Positions 35,604-45,660 are shown, counted from the stretch's first letter. The stretch: 64,000 nt of DNA from Sulfurovum zhangzhouensis (GCF_030347965.1 NZ_JAQIBD010000001.1:868001-932000), one strand, 5' to 3'. Translations and numbers: made by a program. Notes: generated by a model not told the origin, from the letters alone.

Positions 35604-36794
35604 TTGAAAGATATTAAAAATCTAGATATTGCAGGTAAACGTGTATTTATACGTTGTGACTTTAACGTACCTAAAGATGAGTTTGGGAATATTACAGATG
35701 ATAGACGTATCCGTTCCGCACTGCAAACTATCCGTTACTGTATCGACAGAGAGTGTAAAATCATCCTAGCTTCTCATTATGAAAGACCGGAGCCGGGACA
35801 GTACGAAGAGAGATTTTCACTTGCGCCGGTTGCAAAGAGACTACATACACTTCTCAAGATCAAAAATGAGATCTACATGGCAAATGATGTAGTCGGTGAA
35901 GATGCAAGAAGCAAAGCCGAAAAGCTTCAGGGTGGTGATATTCTTTTGCTTGAGAACCTACGTTATGAAGCAGGTGAGACTTCCAATGATATAGATTTTG
36001 CTAAAAAACTAGCAGACTTTGCAGACTTTTATGTCAATGATGCTTTTGGTGCATGTCACAGAAAACATGCTTCTATCCACGCGATAACACAGTTCTTTGA
36101 TAAGGACCACAAAGCAGTGGGTTTCTTGATGGAAAAAGAGATCAATTTTTTCTCTAAAGTAATAGAAAACCCTGTTAGACCATTTGTTGCAGTTGTGGGA
36201 GGAAGTAAAGTTTCAGGAAAACTTCAAGCACTTACTAACCTCATCGAAAAAGTAGATAAAGTGATTATCGGTGGAGGAATGGCGTTTACCTTCCTTAAAG
36301 CACAAGGTCATGAGATCGGAAATTCATTGGTTGAAGATGAGTTGATCGATGAAGCAAAAGCGATCATGGAAAAAGCAACGCAAAACGGTGTAAAGTTCTA
36401 TCTTCCTGTAGATATAGTCGTTGCTCCTGAGTTTTCTGAAAATACCACTGTAAAGTTCCTACCTACACAAGAGATACCGAAAGGGTGGATGGGACTTGAT
36501 ATCGGACCGGCAAGCAGCCGTCTTTTCCGAGAAGCACTTAATGATGCACAAACCATCATTTGGAATGGACCGATGGGTGTGTATGAGATGGATCGCTTCT
36601 CGAAGGGAAGTATTGCAATGTCACACAATATTGCACAGACACATGCAACGACCATTGTAGGCGGTGGAGATACAGCGGACGTAGTCAATAAAGCCGGTGA
36701 TGCAGATGAAATGACCTTTGTTAGTACAGGTGGCGGTGCTAGCCTCAAACTGATTGAGGGCGAAGAGCTTCCTGGTCTAGAGGCATTGAAGTAA
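35604..36794 (+). CDS. pgk: Phosphoglycerate kinase
   Basis: PGK transfers phosphate between 1,3-bisphosphoglycerate and ADP. Signatures are [72 protein letters not shown] and the nucleotide loop [10 protein letters not shown]. 396 residues. It starts with TTG at 35604 behind GAGGAAAA, a plausible non-ATG start. tpiA starts 1 base after the stop codon. Confidence 0.97.
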   Translation: MKDIKNLDIAGKRVFIRCDFNVPKDEFGNITDDRRIRSALQTIRYCIDRECKIILASHYERPEPGQYEERFSLAPVAKRLHTLLKIKNEIYMANDVVGEDARSKAEKLQGGDILLLENLRYEAGETSNDIDFAKKLADFADFYVNDAFGACHRKHASIHAITQFFDKDHKAVGFLMEKEINFFSKVIENPVRPFVAVVGGSKVSGKLQALTNLIEKVDKVIIGGGMAFTFLKAQGHEIGNSLVEDELIDEAKAIMEKATQNGVKFYLPVDIVVAPEFSENTTVKFLPTQEIPKGWMGLDIGPASSRLFREALNDAQTIIWNGPMGVYEMDRFSKGSIAMSHNIAQTHATTIVGGGDTADVVNKAGDADEMTFVSTGGGASLKLIEGEELPGLEALK

Positions 36795-36795
36795 T

Positions 36796-37485
36796 ATGAT
36801 ATTTGCAGCCAATTTCAAAACAAATCATACAAGAAGTAGCACAAAACTCTATCTTGATGCTTTGAGTCAAAAAATCGCTGCAAAAAAAAGTGAGGATCAG
36901 GTTTATATCTTTCCTCCTGCTACTGCACTGGATCACTACAAGGGTGACTTTACCTTAGGTGCACAGAATGCATACCCGACGCAAAATGGTGCATTTACCG
37001 GAGAGATCGGACTTGACCAGCTTGAAGAGTTTGACATCAAAACGATCCTTATCGGTCACAGTGAAAGACGTGAACTGATGGGAGAATCCCAAGAAAAAGT
37101 GGCCGAAAAATTTGACTTCTTTAAAGCACAGGGTTTTGAAATCATCTACTGTATCGGTGAGCCCTTGGAAGTACGAGAACAAGGGGATGAATCAGTCAAT
37201 ATCTATCTTTTAGAACAATTTGAGGGTATTGATACAGCTTATGAGAAACTTATCATAGCCTATGAGCCTATTTGGGCTATCGGTACAGGAAGAAGTGCCA
37301 CTATGGAAGAGATCGTCTCAACACATAAAGCGCTTAGAAAAGCTGTAGCTTGTCCATTACTCTATGGTGGAAGTGCCAACCCGGACAATATCAAAGAAAT
37401 CGCAGCTATTGAAAATGTAGATGGTGTATTGGTTGGAAGTGCATCCCTGGATGCAGAAAAATTTGCCTCGATGATCTTAAGCTAA
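36796..37485 (+). CDS. tpiA: Triosephosphate isomerase
   Basis: TpiA interconverts DHAP and glyceraldehyde-3-phosphate. FAANFKTNHTRSS holds the catalytic Lys region, IGHSERRE the His and YEPIWAIGTG the Glu; LYGGSANPDNI is the phosphate loop. 229 residues, about 20 shorter than the E. coli enzyme, as in related species. Its last codons and stop form one arm of a terminator. Confidence 0.96.
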   Translation: MIFAANFKTNHTRSSTKLYLDALSQKIAAKKSEDQVYIFPPATALDHYKGDFTLGAQNAYPTQNGAFTGEIGLDQLEEFDIKTILIGHSERRELMGESQEKVAEKFDFFKAQGFEIIYCIGEPLEVREQGDESVNIYLLEQFEGIDTAYEKLIIAYEPIWAIGTGRSATMEEIVSTHKALRKAVACPLLYGGSANPDNIKEIAAIENVDGVLVGSASLDAEKFASMILS

Positions 37486-37497
37486 GATCATCTTATT
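37470..37497 (+). terminator. Terminator built from the end of tpiA
   Basis: GATGATCTTA / TAAGATCATC with a 3-base loop AGC, followed by TTATTTT. The left arm encodes the last residues and the right arm contains the TAA stop codon. Confidence 0.8.
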
Positions 37498-37500
37498 TTC

Positions 37501-37543
37501 GTAGGGAAAAGATACCCTACTTTCTAAGCAGTTAATACTGCTT
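37501..37543. terminator. Two further hairpins between tpiA and nusA
   Basis: GTAGGG-8-CCCTAC followed by TTTCT (37501-37525), then AAGCAG-TTAATA-CTGCTT (37526-37543). They provide back-up termination for tpiA and possibly for nusA on the other strand. Confidence 0.6.
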
Positions 37544-37544
37544 C

Positions 37545-38708
37545 TTATTTAAAGAGATCCGCAAGTGCTGAAGTATCTGTTGTTTTTTCCGCTTCCATAG
37601 TTTCTGTAGTCTCTGGTGCTCTCTCAGCAATCCCTTCAACTTCATTCAACTCGATAGCATATCCTGTCAACATGGATGCTAGACGGATATTGATACCTGA
37701 CTTACCAATCGCTTTTGCTTTTTGATCTGATGTGATACTGATCACTGCCTTTTTCTTCGCTTGATCCACTTTGATACTTTTTGTGATCGCAGGGCTCAAG
37801 GCACGTGTGATATAGATCTCAGGGATAGGAGAATACTCGATACAGTCAATGTTTTCACCGCACAGCTCAGCACTCACGGCATTGATACGTACACCTTTTA
37901 CCCCTACCGCTGCTCCGATAGGATCTACATTTGCTTGATCCGTTTTCAGTGCAAGCTTTGCCCTTTCACCAGGGATTCTAGCCGATCCTACAATCTCAAC
38001 AACGCCGTCTTCTATCTCAGGTACTTCTTTTGCCATAAGTGCTTCAAGAAATTTCGGTGAAGTTCTTGTAAGCTCTAGAAACAATCCCTGTCTTGGATCA
38101 ACACTTACATAACGCAACAATGCTTTGATCGTATCTCCGTGTTTAAACTTTTCACCTTTGATACGGTTTCTAAGCGTCAAAACACCTTTTAGTTCACCGA
38201 TCTCAACATAGGTATTTTCATCTGCATCAATTCGGCTTACATTACCGATCATGACCGTACCTATCTTATCTTTATACTTCTCAAAAAGATCCTGTTCTAT
38301 ACGTCTTTGGATATGATATTCAAGCTCTTTGAAAAGATTTGCCGAAGCTGTACGCCCGAAATCTTCCAATACAAACTCTTCTTTAAGTTGATCGCCAAGT
38401 TCGATTGATTCATCAAACTCTTTTGCATCTGAAAGAGAAATAAAACTATCTGATTCTACCTCTTGTGTCTTGCCCTCTTTCATAATCTCAGTATAAAGTT
38501 TTTCATCATCATCTTTAACAACTGTAATCACTTTATTGATCTCATAGGTTTTCTTATTTGGGTCGATCATTACCTCAAATGTACTTGTAGGAGAGCTTAG
38601 TTTTTTTGCAGTATTTGTCAATGCTTCTTTAAATGCATCAATCGCACTCTCTCTTGATAAGTTTTTTTCTAATGCTATAGCTTCAATAATATCTAATATC
38701 TTTTCCAA
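37545..38708 (-). CDS. nusA: Transcription termination/antitermination protein NusA
   Basis: NusA binds RNA polymerase and nascent RNA and modulates pausing and termination. The 387-residue protein has the NusA N-terminal domain (about 1-125), an S1 domain (GTVMIGNVSRIDADENTYVE) and two KH domains (with RIPGERAKLALKT, GAAVGVKGVRINAVSAELCG and KAIGKSGINIRLASMLTGY). No C-terminal acidic repeats, the short form. The start is TTG at 38708 with AAGGAT 6 bases upstream. It stands alone, not beside infB or rimP. Confidence 0.96.
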   Translation of the reverse strand: MEKILDIIEAIALEKNLSRESAIDAFKEALTNTAKKLSSPTSTFEVMIDPNKKTYEINKVITVVKDDDEKLYTEIMKEGKTQEVESDSFISLSDAKEFDESIELGDQLKEEFVLEDFGRTASANLFKELEYHIQRRIEQDLFEKYKDKIGTVMIGNVSRIDADENTYVEIGELKGVLTLRNRIKGEKFKHGDTIKALLRYVSVDPRQGLFLELTRTSPKFLEALMAKEVPEIEDGVVEIVGSARIPGERAKLALKTDQANVDPIGAAVGVKGVRINAVSAELCGENIDCIEYSPIPEIYITRALSPAITKSIKVDQAKKKAVISITSDQKAKAIGKSGINIRLASMLTGYAIELNEVEGIAERAPETTETMEAEKTTDTSALADLFK

Positions 38709-38875
38709 TATATATCCTTGTTTATCATTTTACTAATGGTTATATTTTTCTCGTTACATACTCTGTTTCAATATTAACCGCTACAAGAGGTAACATAACA
38801 GTGTTAAGAACATCTAGGAAGTGGTGTTTTTGAAGAGGATCATTATAGCTAAACGTAGCTTTACGAAAAATAAAG

Positions 38876-38881
38876 TATAAT
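38876..38881 (+). promoter_or_regulatory. -10 box upstream of the HP0268-like gene
   Basis: TATAAT 36 bases before the start, with AAAGGAA as ribosome-binding site. It probably drives the HP0268-like gene, miaB, the acyltransferase and xerH together. Confidence 0.5.
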
Positions 38882-38917
38882 CATATTAATTATGAGTATA
38901 GAATAAAAGGAATGTAG

Positions 38918-39157
38918 ATGAAACTAAAACTTGCTAGAACGACTCTAAAAGCAAAACCAAAGACCATTGAATTAGACAAATTGGAAGAAGAGTTAGCAGA
39001 CAGATCTATATTCTATTTTGATAAAGAAAACTCTCATAAAGAGCTTAAAGAGCTGATTGAGTATTTTGAAGAAAAAGGATACTCAGTCTATATGAGAGAA
39101 GTAAGATACGGAATGGATGAAAATGAGTACATCTACGAAGTACACATTATCGCCTAA
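38918..39157 (+). CDS. HP0268-like small nuclease-family protein
   Basis: A 79-residue protein that looks like Helicobacter pylori HP0268: MKLKLARTTLKAK start, RSIFYFDKENSHKELKELIEYFEEKGYSVYMREVR middle and YIYEVHII end. The H. pylori protein has been described as a Smr-like nicking endonuclease with purine-specific RNase activity. It lies 32 bases upstream of miaB, as in H. pylori (HP0268-HP0269). Family match is from memory of the pattern; activity here is inferred. Confidence 0.8.
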   Translation: MKLKLARTTLKAKPKTIELDKLEEELADRSIFYFDKENSHKELKELIEYFEEKGYSVYMREVRYGMDENEYIYEVHIIA

Positions 39158-39189
39158 TCCTCTAAAACCTACTAAAAAGAAGAATTATC

Positions 39190-40491
39190 TTGTCTAAAAA
39201 ACTTTTTATCGAAACACTTGGTTGTGCGATGAATGTTCGTGATAGCGAGCATATGATCGCAGAGCTTAATCAAAAAGAACCCTATGAACTTACCGAAAAT
39301 ATAGAAGATGCCGACCTGATCATTATCAACACCTGCTCGGTACGTGAAAAACCGGTTGCAAAACTTTTCAGTGAGATCGGTATATTTAACAAACGCAAAA
39401 AAGAAGGTGCAAAGATCGGTGTCACCGGTTGTACCGCATCACATCTGGGTCAAGACATCATCAAACGTGCCCCGGTCGTAGATTTTGTTTTGGGTGCCAG
39501 AAATGTCTCTAAAATTACTGATGTTCTAGAGAAAAAACATGCGGTTGAGATCTCTACAGACTATGATGAAAGTACTTATGCCTTTGGCGAATATCGAAGC
39601 AACCCTTACAAGGCAATGGTCAACATCTCCATAGGATGTGATAAACAGTGTACCTTCTGTATCGTTCCTGCTACAAGAGGAGAGGAGATCTCTATCCCTA
39701 GTGATCTGATCGTACAGGAGATCACTAAAGCAGTAGCAACAGGGGCAAAAGAAGTCATGCTGCTGGGACAAAATGTCAATAACTATGGACGCCGTTTTGG
39801 AGGGAGTGAAGAGAAGATCAACTTTACACAACTACTTCAAAAAATATCCAAGATCGAAGGGTTGGAGCGTATTCGCTTTACTTCTCCACACCCGCTTCAT
39901 ATGGATGATGCTTTCTTGGAAGAGTTTGCTTCTAATCCAAAGATATGTAAACAGATACATGTCCCGCTTCAAAGCGGTTCGACAAAGATCCTTCAGGCGA
40001 TGAAACGCGGTTATACAAAAGAGAACTTCCTCAACCGTTGTACAAAGATCCGTTCACTCTGTCCGGAAGCTACGATCTCAACGGATATTATTGTTGGTTT
40101 CCCGGGAGAGAGTAATCAAGATTTTGAAGATACGATGGATGTGCTTGAACAAGTACAATTTGAGCAAGTATTCTCATTCAAGTATTCTCCTAGACCGCAT
40201 ACGGAAGCGCAGCACTTTACCGATGTAATTCCTGATGAGATCGCTTCAGAAAGGCTCAGTCGCTTGCAGGCAAGACATTTTGAAATGCTAGCGGCACAAA
40301 TGGATGATCAACTAGGAAAAGTACATAAGGTCTACTTTGATGAACTCAAACCAAATGGAAGAGTTTCAGGGCGGACTGATGATGGGAGATTGGTCTTTGT
40401 AGAGGGAAGCGAAGAGCTTCTAGGACAGATCAAAGATGTCAAGATCACAAAAACATCCAGAGCCTCTCTTGATGGCGAGGTGATAAACTAA
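39190..40491 (+). CDS. miaB: tRNA-2-methylthio-N6-isopentenyladenosine synthase
   Basis: MiaB adds the methylthio group to i6A37 of tRNA. It has the N-terminal methylthiotransferase domain with three Cys (LGCAMN, NTCSVRE, VTGCTA), the radical-SAM motif CxxxCxxC in [16 protein letters not shown] and a TRAM domain at the C-terminus. 433 residues. The start is TTG at 39190. The acceptor gene miaA is at 48015, and a substrate, tRNA-Phe, is at 45889, in the same window. Confidence 0.96.
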   Translation: MSKKLFIETLGCAMNVRDSEHMIAELNQKEPYELTENIEDADLIIINTCSVREKPVAKLFSEIGIFNKRKKEGAKIGVTGCTASHLGQDIIKRAPVVDFVLGARNVSKITDVLEKKHAVEISTDYDESTYAFGEYRSNPYKAMVNISIGCDKQCTFCIVPATRGEEISIPSDLIVQEITKAVATGAKEVMLLGQNVNNYGRRFGGSEEKINFTQLLQKISKIEGLERIRFTSPHPLHMDDAFLEEFASNPKICKQIHVPLQSGSTKILQAMKRGYTKENFLNRCTKIRSLCPEATISTDIIVGFPGESNQDFEDTMDVLEQVQFEQVFSFKYSPRPHTEAQHFTDVIPDEIASERLSRLQARHFEMLAAQMDDQLGKVHKVYFDELKPNGRVSGRTDDGRLVFVEGSEELLGQIKDVKITKTSRASLDGEVIN

Positions 40492-40502
40492 GTACGCTGA
40501 TC

Positions 40503-41132
40503 ATGGGAAAGAAAAAAGATATTACACGAGCCATAGCAACAGTGATCCTTCCTCCCCTAGGCTATCTTCTTATGAGGTTTTACTGGTATACCTCTAAAAA
40601 ATCTTTCCACATTGAAGGCGAGATCACCCAGGCTCAAGGGGTCATTGTCTGCTGGCATGGAGAACTTCTTCTCTCTCCTCAGGCTTACCGCCATATCCAT
40701 AAAACACAATCTGCTTCAGGTATCATCTCCAGACATTTTGATGGAGAAATCATAGCCAGGGTACTGAACTACTTTCATATCACTCCTTTAAGGGGTTCAA
40801 GCTCCCGTGGAGCAAAACAGGTCCTTTTAGAAGCCTTTCGTAGTCTAAAAAAGGGGGATGATCTGCTTGTCACTCCTGATGGACCAAGAGGGCCAAGACA
40901 TGAAGTGAGTGACGGTGCACTGGCACTGGCCATGAAAGGCAAGCTTCCTATCTATGCAGTGAATTTCACCTGTGGCAAGTACTGGCAATTTGGCAGCTGG
41001 GATAAATTTGTCATTCCCAAACCATTTTCAAAAATTGACTTTTACATTAAAGTACTCCGTCTAGATGATATGAAAATAGATGAAGCAAAAGTGTATCTCA
41101 CCGATAAAATGTTGGAACATACTATTATATAG
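40503..41132 (+). CDS. DUF374 lysophospholipid acyltransferase-family protein
   Basis: A 209-residue membrane-associated acyltransferase-like protein with VCWHGELLLSPQAY (an HxxxxD-like motif with His followed by Glu), SRHFDGEIIARVLNYF, LRGSSSRGAKQ and VTPDGPRGPRHEVSDG, the hallmarks of DUF374 relatives of LpxL. Members may acylate lipid A or lysophospholipids. It lies 11 bases after miaB, as in H. pylori (HP0270), and its stop codon directly precedes the xerH start. Substrate unknown. Confidence 0.85.
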   Translation: MGKKKDITRAIATVILPPLGYLLMRFYWYTSKKSFHIEGEITQAQGVIVCWHGELLLSPQAYRHIHKTQSASGIISRHFDGEIIARVLNYFHITPLRGSSSRGAKQVLLEAFRSLKKGDDLLVTPDGPRGPRHEVSDGALALAMKGKLPIYAVNFTCGKYWQFGSWDKFVIPKPFSKIDFYIKVLRLDDMKIDEAKVYLTDKMLEHTII

Positions 41133-41990
41133 ATGAAAAATAAGCTGCAGGATCTCACAGACAGTTTTTTAGACTATCTTGTGGATATAAGAGGTTATTC
41201 AGAAGCGACCCTAACCACCTATGAGATAGCGCTAAGGCAGATGATTGAGGTAAGCCACTTCTATAAGGAAGATGGTTCTCTCGTACTTGACATAACCCCA
41301 TACAGATTTCAAATCGCAAAAAAGAACAAACATACCATTGCTGCCAGATTGACAGCTATCCATTCATTCATCAAGTATCTGGAAGGACAAGAAGATTTGC
41401 GGGTCAGACTGATTGCCGGTGAGTCTATTAAAGTGCCAAAAAGCCTTCCAAAGCCTATAGAAGCACAATATATACAGGAAGTACTCCAAAGTGCTACCCT
41501 CGAAGATAAGCTCATGATCTCTCTGCTCTATGGGCTTGGTTTGCGTATTACAGAACTGAGTACACTTCAGCTCTCGCAAATACAACAAGAATGGGTACAG
41601 GTTAGAGGGAAAGGAAACAAAGTGAGAGAGTTACCGCTTTTATCTAGTATCAGGGAACTCATCGAGATCTATATAGCAACCTATACACCCAAAAAGTATC
41701 TTTTCGAAAAAGGTAATGTTCCCCTTAACAGTGCCCAGCTTCGTTATAAACTGACCAAACTCTTCAAATCACACGGGATCAAAGCAACCCCTCACCAACT
41801 TCGTCACTCCTTTGCCACCCACCTGCTTAATGAAGGAGCAAGGATTGCCGATGTGAGTGAACTCTTAGGCCATACAACGATGGCCACCACACAGGTCTAT
41901 ACAAAACTTGGTACATCTAAAAAGATGAATGAGTATATGAAAGCGCATCCCCTAGCTCAACAAACATCAAAAGATAGTAGCAAAGAGTGA
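41133..41990 (+). CDS. xerH: Tyrosine recombinase, XerH-like
   Basis: A 285-residue tyrosine recombinase with an N-terminal SAM-like core-binding domain (1-100) and a catalytic domain. Catalytic residues visible: R138 (LGLRITEL), K160 (VRGKGNK), H221 and R224 (HQLRHSFATH), H247 (LLGHTTM) and Y256 (TQVYTKL). Campylobacterota use one XerH acting on a single difH site to resolve chromosome dimers; the gene fits this role. Its start abuts the previous stop codon. A generic integrase is less likely given the chromosomal operon and absence of att sites. It converges with tilS, overlapping 24 bases. Confidence 0.85.
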   Translation: MKNKLQDLTDSFLDYLVDIRGYSEATLTTYEIALRQMIEVSHFYKEDGSLVLDITPYRFQIAKKNKHTIAARLTAIHSFIKYLEGQEDLRVRLIAGESIKVPKSLPKPIEAQYIQEVLQSATLEDKLMISLLYGLGLRITELSTLQLSQIQQEWVQVRGKGNKVRELPLLSSIRELIEIYIATYTPKKYLFEKGNVPLNSAQLRYKLTKLFKSHGIKATPHQLRHSFATHLLNEGARIADVSELLGHTTMATTQVYTKLGTSKKMNEYMKAHPLAQQTSKDSSKE

Positions 41991-42953
41991 AGGTTCGATC
42001 CCTTCTGCAAAACAGTAAGGCCGTATCTTGACAGGTATTTTGCTTACTCTGCACCTTTCTTTAAAATCCTTTGGCATATCGGCAGAACGGTATGGTGCAA
42101 TATAAAGAAGTCCATTCTGTTCTTCTATCGCCCACTTACCGCCGATGACCAGACTCTTTGATCTTTCAAGTTCTTCTCTTTGTGATGCGCTCATTAGATA
42201 TCCCATATTTTTGAGTACCGTATCAGCTGCCTGTATCTTAGCTTCCATAGCATAAAGCCTAATGATATGTAACTGCTTTTGTCTATGTAACAGTTCAAAT
42301 TGGCTCACTAACCTTTTTTGATCAAACTTCAAGTATCTAAAACTGCGTTTTATCCCCTCTTTATACTCTGCAATCAACGGATCTGAAAAGTTTTTTCTAA
42401 AGTAGTTGCGTTCATACTTTACCTCTTGATTACTCTCATCAATGAAATAGGGATAATTATTTGACTCAAGATACTCCAGTAGTTCCTCTTTACTTACTTC
42501 AAGAAGGGGGCGTATAAGCAGATAATGCTCTTTGGTGCATACAGATTCCAATCCCAGTAATTCTGAAAGTCCTGCACCCTTAGAGAGTCTCATAAGCAGC
42601 CATTCTAGCTGGTCATTAAGCTGGTGTGCTGTCAAAAGCGTTTCATAGCCCTCTTTTTGAATCAGATCTTCAAAAAAATCATACCTGAATGTCCTGGCTT
42701 TCTCTTCAAAATGACTCTCAAAATGCGGTGCTCTTGTTGTATGACACTTCAAACCATACTTCTGTGCCAACTTCTTAGCATGCTCTTCTTCCACTTCTGA
42801 GCTCTCTCTTGTACCGTAGTTGACCAAAGCGATATCAAAAGGGATATGTTGTTCTGTTAAAAGGAAGAAAAGTGCAGAGGAGTCTACCCCTGCTGAAAAA
42901 GCTAGAAGATTCTTTTTCGTTTTGAGTGTATTGAGAAGTGGTAGATCTATCAT
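41967..42953 (-). CDS. tilS: tRNA(Ile)-lysidine synthase
   Basis: TilS converts C34 of tRNA-Ile(CAU) to lysidine so that it reads AUA. The PP-loop is LAFSAGVDSSALFFLL; LLTAHQLNDQLEWLLMRLSKGAG is a family signature. 328 residues, with a shortened C-terminal part as in other Campylobacterota. It overlaps rimO by 4 bases; the same rimO-tilS order is seen in Campylobacter jejuni. Confidence 0.94.
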   Translation of the reverse strand: MIDLPLLNTLKTKKNLLAFSAGVDSSALFFLLTEQHIPFDIALVNYGTRESSEVEEEHAKKLAQKYGLKCHTTRAPHFESHFEEKARTFRYDFFEDLIQKEGYETLLTAHQLNDQLEWLLMRLSKGAGLSELLGLESVCTKEHYLLIRPLLEVSKEELLEYLESNNYPYFIDESNQEVKYERNYFRKNFSDPLIAEYKEGIKRSFRYLKFDQKRLVSQFELLHRQKQLHIIRLYAMEAKIQAADTVLKNMGYLMSASQREELERSKSLVIGGKWAIEEQNGLLYIAPYRSADMPKDFKERCRVSKIPVKIRPYCFAEGIEPSLFATIF

Positions 42954-44263
42954 ACCTGTTTCACTAAAGATGCAAGAAGCTGGTTTCCGACCAATTCAGT
43001 GATATTGGCCTCGTAGACCTTGCCGTATTCAATAGACAGATCCGATGTATCATTGATCAGGATCTCTCCATCAATATCCACTGCCCATATAAGTGGTCTA
43101 GCTGAAAGCAGGTACTCATGTTCACTGCTTTCCCCTTCTACTACAAGTTCCACCTTTTTTCCTACCATTGCTTCAAGTGATCTTTGTGTTGAACGATCTG
43201 CAATCTCTCCAAGGATCGCAGCTTGTTCCTCTTTGATCTCATCAGGAACCTGCTCCATTGTATAAGCTGTCGTTGTTTCTTCATTAGAGTATGTAAAAGT
43301 ATTGAACCTGTCAAAACCAAACTCTTCCATAAACTCACACAACCTCTCAAAGCTCTCTTCTGTCTCGCCAGGATGTCCTGCGATCACTGAAGTTCTAATA
43401 AAGGCATTTGGCTTGGATTTCATGTATTCAAGCAGTTCAATGGTTTTCTTTTCTCCAAATCCACGTTTCATGATCTTTAACATACCGTCATCGATATGCT
43501 GGATAGGCATATCATAGTAGGTTTGGAATACCTCAGAGTCTGCTATCGCATCGATAAGTTCGAAGGTCGTTGTGCTCGGATAGAGATACAAGATACGTGC
43601 AGATCTTACACCATCAATGCCCTCAACAGTTCTCACAAGATCAAACAATCCGTCTTTCATTCCCATATCTCTTCCATAGCTTGAAGAGTCCTGAGAGATA
43701 AATGAAAAGTCATAAAATCCCTGTGCAACCAGGTTTTCTACCTCTTTTTGTATGGAACTCAACGAACGTGAATGCAACTTTCCTTTAAAGCTTGGTATTG
43801 CACAGAAAGAACAGGCTTGGTTACACCCTTCTGCGATCTTGATATACGCATGATAACTTGAACCTGTCACTACCCTTCCTGAGGTTTCAGTAGCCAGGTA
43901 GACTTCCGGTGAAAAACTGCTCTGTTTGCTTGCGATCAGCGCATCGATCTTCTCATAGTCACCGACCCCGGTAAAGATATCGATCTCAGGCATCTCAGCT
44001 TGCAGCTCCTCTTTATAACGCTCAGAAAGACAACCGCTCATCACTAGGATAGAATCTTTTTTACGTTCATCGTGCAGGCTCAGTACCGTATTGATACTCT
44101 CTTGTTTGGCAGCATCGATAAATCCGCAAGTATTTACGATGATCACATCGGCTTCACGGTTATCATCAGTGATCTCATACTCTTTTAGACGTCCCAGCAT
44201 TACTTCACTGTCTACAAGGTTTTTGGTACAGCCAAGGCTTACTAAATGTAATTTTTTACTCAT
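42950..44263 (-). CDS. rimO: Ribosomal protein S12 methylthiotransferase
   Basis: RimO adds a methylthio group to an aspartate of ribosomal protein S12. It starts KLHLVSLGCTKNLVDSEVM, with cluster Cys in GCTKN, NTCGF and SGCLSE, radical-SAM Cys in GCNQACSFCAIPSFKG, and a TRAM domain near the end. 437 residues. The LVDSEVM pattern separates it from MiaB. It overlaps tilS by 4 bases. Confidence 0.96.
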   Translation of the reverse strand: MSKKLHLVSLGCTKNLVDSEVMLGRLKEYEITDDNREADVIIVNTCGFIDAAKQESINTVLSLHDERKKDSILVMSGCLSERYKEELQAEMPEIDIFTGVGDYEKIDALIASKQSSFSPEVYLATETSGRVVTGSSYHAYIKIAEGCNQACSFCAIPSFKGKLHSRSLSSIQKEVENLVAQGFYDFSFISQDSSSYGRDMGMKDGLFDLVRTVEGIDGVRSARILYLYPSTTTFELIDAIADSEVFQTYYDMPIQHIDDGMLKIMKRGFGEKKTIELLEYMKSKPNAFIRTSVIAGHPGETEESFERLCEFMEEFGFDRFNTFTYSNEETTTAYTMEQVPDEIKEEQAAILGEIADRSTQRSLEAMVGKKVELVVEGESSEHEYLLSARPLIWAVDIDGEILINDTSDLSIEYGKVYEANITELVGNQLLASLVKQV

Positions 44264-44344
44264 AAAAATCCAATAGAAAATAGTTAAAATTTTTTAGCAT
44301 TATAGCGTAAATGAAAAAAGGTGTGAAATTAAAATATTTGGGAG

Positions 44345-44383
44345 ATAAAAAGAAATGATAGAGCCAGGCAAAGCCCGGACTCT
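44345..44383 (-). terminator. Porin gene terminator (minus strand)
   Basis: AGAGTCCGGGC / GCCTGGCTCT stem (one bulge, one wobble) with a TTT loop, followed on the minus strand by ATCATTTCTTTTT. It starts 23 bases after the porin stop. Confidence 0.75.
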
Positions 44384-44405
44384 AGATAGAAACGAAAAGT
44401 GTTTC

Positions 44406-45629
44406 TTAGAAGTTGTATGTACCGATTACACGTACAACGTTAATTGCATCTGGTGCATCATCAATATCAACATATGCATATGCAAGGTTCAAATCAAATC
44501 CTGTTGCAACGTTAACACCGTAACCAAGATCGAACTCGTTTACTTTACCTGCGATAGCAGAATCAGTATAACCGTATGCTGCAGAGATGTTTCCACCAAG
44601 TGCATCCATACCAGCTTTTACAACAAACTTGTCAGCATCGTAACGAAGCATGAAACCAAAGAATTGGTCAGCAAGAAGGTCAGTGTAAAGCGCTGATGTC
44701 ATACCACCGAAGTTAACCATACCCATACCACCGTCATTTACAGTTGAGTATGCAGCCATAGCGTTGATTCCGCTGAAGTCAGCACTTACTTTTGCACCGA
44801 ATGCAGCCATATCATCAGCAAATGCATCGCTCATCATTGTACCACCTTGGATACCTACACCGAAGTTACCTGCATCATACTGTGCATCACCCCAAAGAAC
44901 AGATGCATCATCACCAAGCATATCAGCTGCATAGTAGAATGAACCTGTCAATGTCAAGTTAGCGATTGATTTGTTTTGAGCAGTAAGCATCCATACACCG
45001 TCTTTACCGTTAAGTGAGTTGAAGTCAGTCATGTTGTTCATACCAGCGAACATAGAGTTGAAGTTACCACCAGCAACCCATGCACCTACCAATGTAGTGT
45101 CTGGAAGGTCAGTGTTTACAACCAATACAGCATCGAAAGTGTTTTTGAACACGTTCCAATCTTCAGAGAATGCAAACGGAGAAAGTCCTTTTGGAAGCTC
45201 TTGACGACCTGCTTTGATTGAAGTGTTACCAAATCCGTATGTCAAATACGCTTGAGAAATCCATCCACCGTCAGTTACATCATCGATATCACCAGCCCAT
45301 CCTGTACCTTGCATTACATCAGATACCAACCAGTTTTCTAGGTTAAGTGTAGAAAGACCGCTTACTTCAAATCCAGCACCGATACCAGCAACTACATCAG
45401 AGTTAGTCGCTCTTAGTTGGATACCTGCATCTGCAGCTGAAGACTCTTGATCAAATAGACTAGTTTCACCAAATGTATCTGTTGTTTGGTAGTAAACTAC
45501 ACCTGTTCCTGAGAATTCCCAAGATGATACCTCTGCAGGTGCTTCTACTGCTGGTTCTACTGGAGCGATATCTCCACCAGCCAAAATCATTGATGACGCT
45601 ACTACTGAAAGTAATAAAGCTTTTTTCAT
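44406..45629 (-). CDS. Major outer-membrane porin (Campylobacterota type)
   Basis: A 407-residue beta-barrel protein with a signal peptide (KKALLLSVVASSMILAGG) and alternating strands, ending in RVIGTYNF with a terminal Phe. Acidic, rich in Gly, Asp and Asn, no cysteine in the mature part. The pattern (WEFSGTGVVYYQTTD, IKAGRQELPKGLSPFAFSED) is that of the abundant porins of Sulfurovum/Sulfurimonas. A consensus promoter and a strong terminator fit high expression. Codon use (few rare codons) also fits. Substrate range is not evident. Confidence 0.85.
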   Translation of the reverse strand: MKKALLLSVVASSMILAGGDIAPVEPAVEAPAEVSSWEFSGTGVVYYQTTDTFGETSLFDQESSAADAGIQLRATNSDVVAGIGAGFEVSGLSTLNLENWLVSDVMQGTGWAGDIDDVTDGGWISQAYLTYGFGNTSIKAGRQELPKGLSPFAFSEDWNVFKNTFDAVLVVNTDLPDTTLVGAWVAGGNFNSMFAGMNNMTDFNSLNGKDGVWMLTAQNKSIANLTLTGSFYYAADMLGDDASVLWGDAQYDAGNFGVGIQGGTMMSDAFADDMAAFGAKVSADFSGINAMAAYSTVNDGGMGMVNFGGMTSALYTDLLADQFFGFMLRYDADKFVVKAGMDALGGNISAAYGYTDSAIAGKVNEFDLGYGVNVATGFDLNLAYAYVDIDDAPDAINVVRVIGTYNF

Positions 45630-45660
45630 TGTAATCTCCTTATTTTTTTGAATACTTCAC

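Noticed and set aside
41133-41990. A mobile-element integrase
   Set aside because: No att-like repeats, tRNA target, cargo or composition change nearby; it starts at the stop codon of a housekeeping gene and fits XerH.
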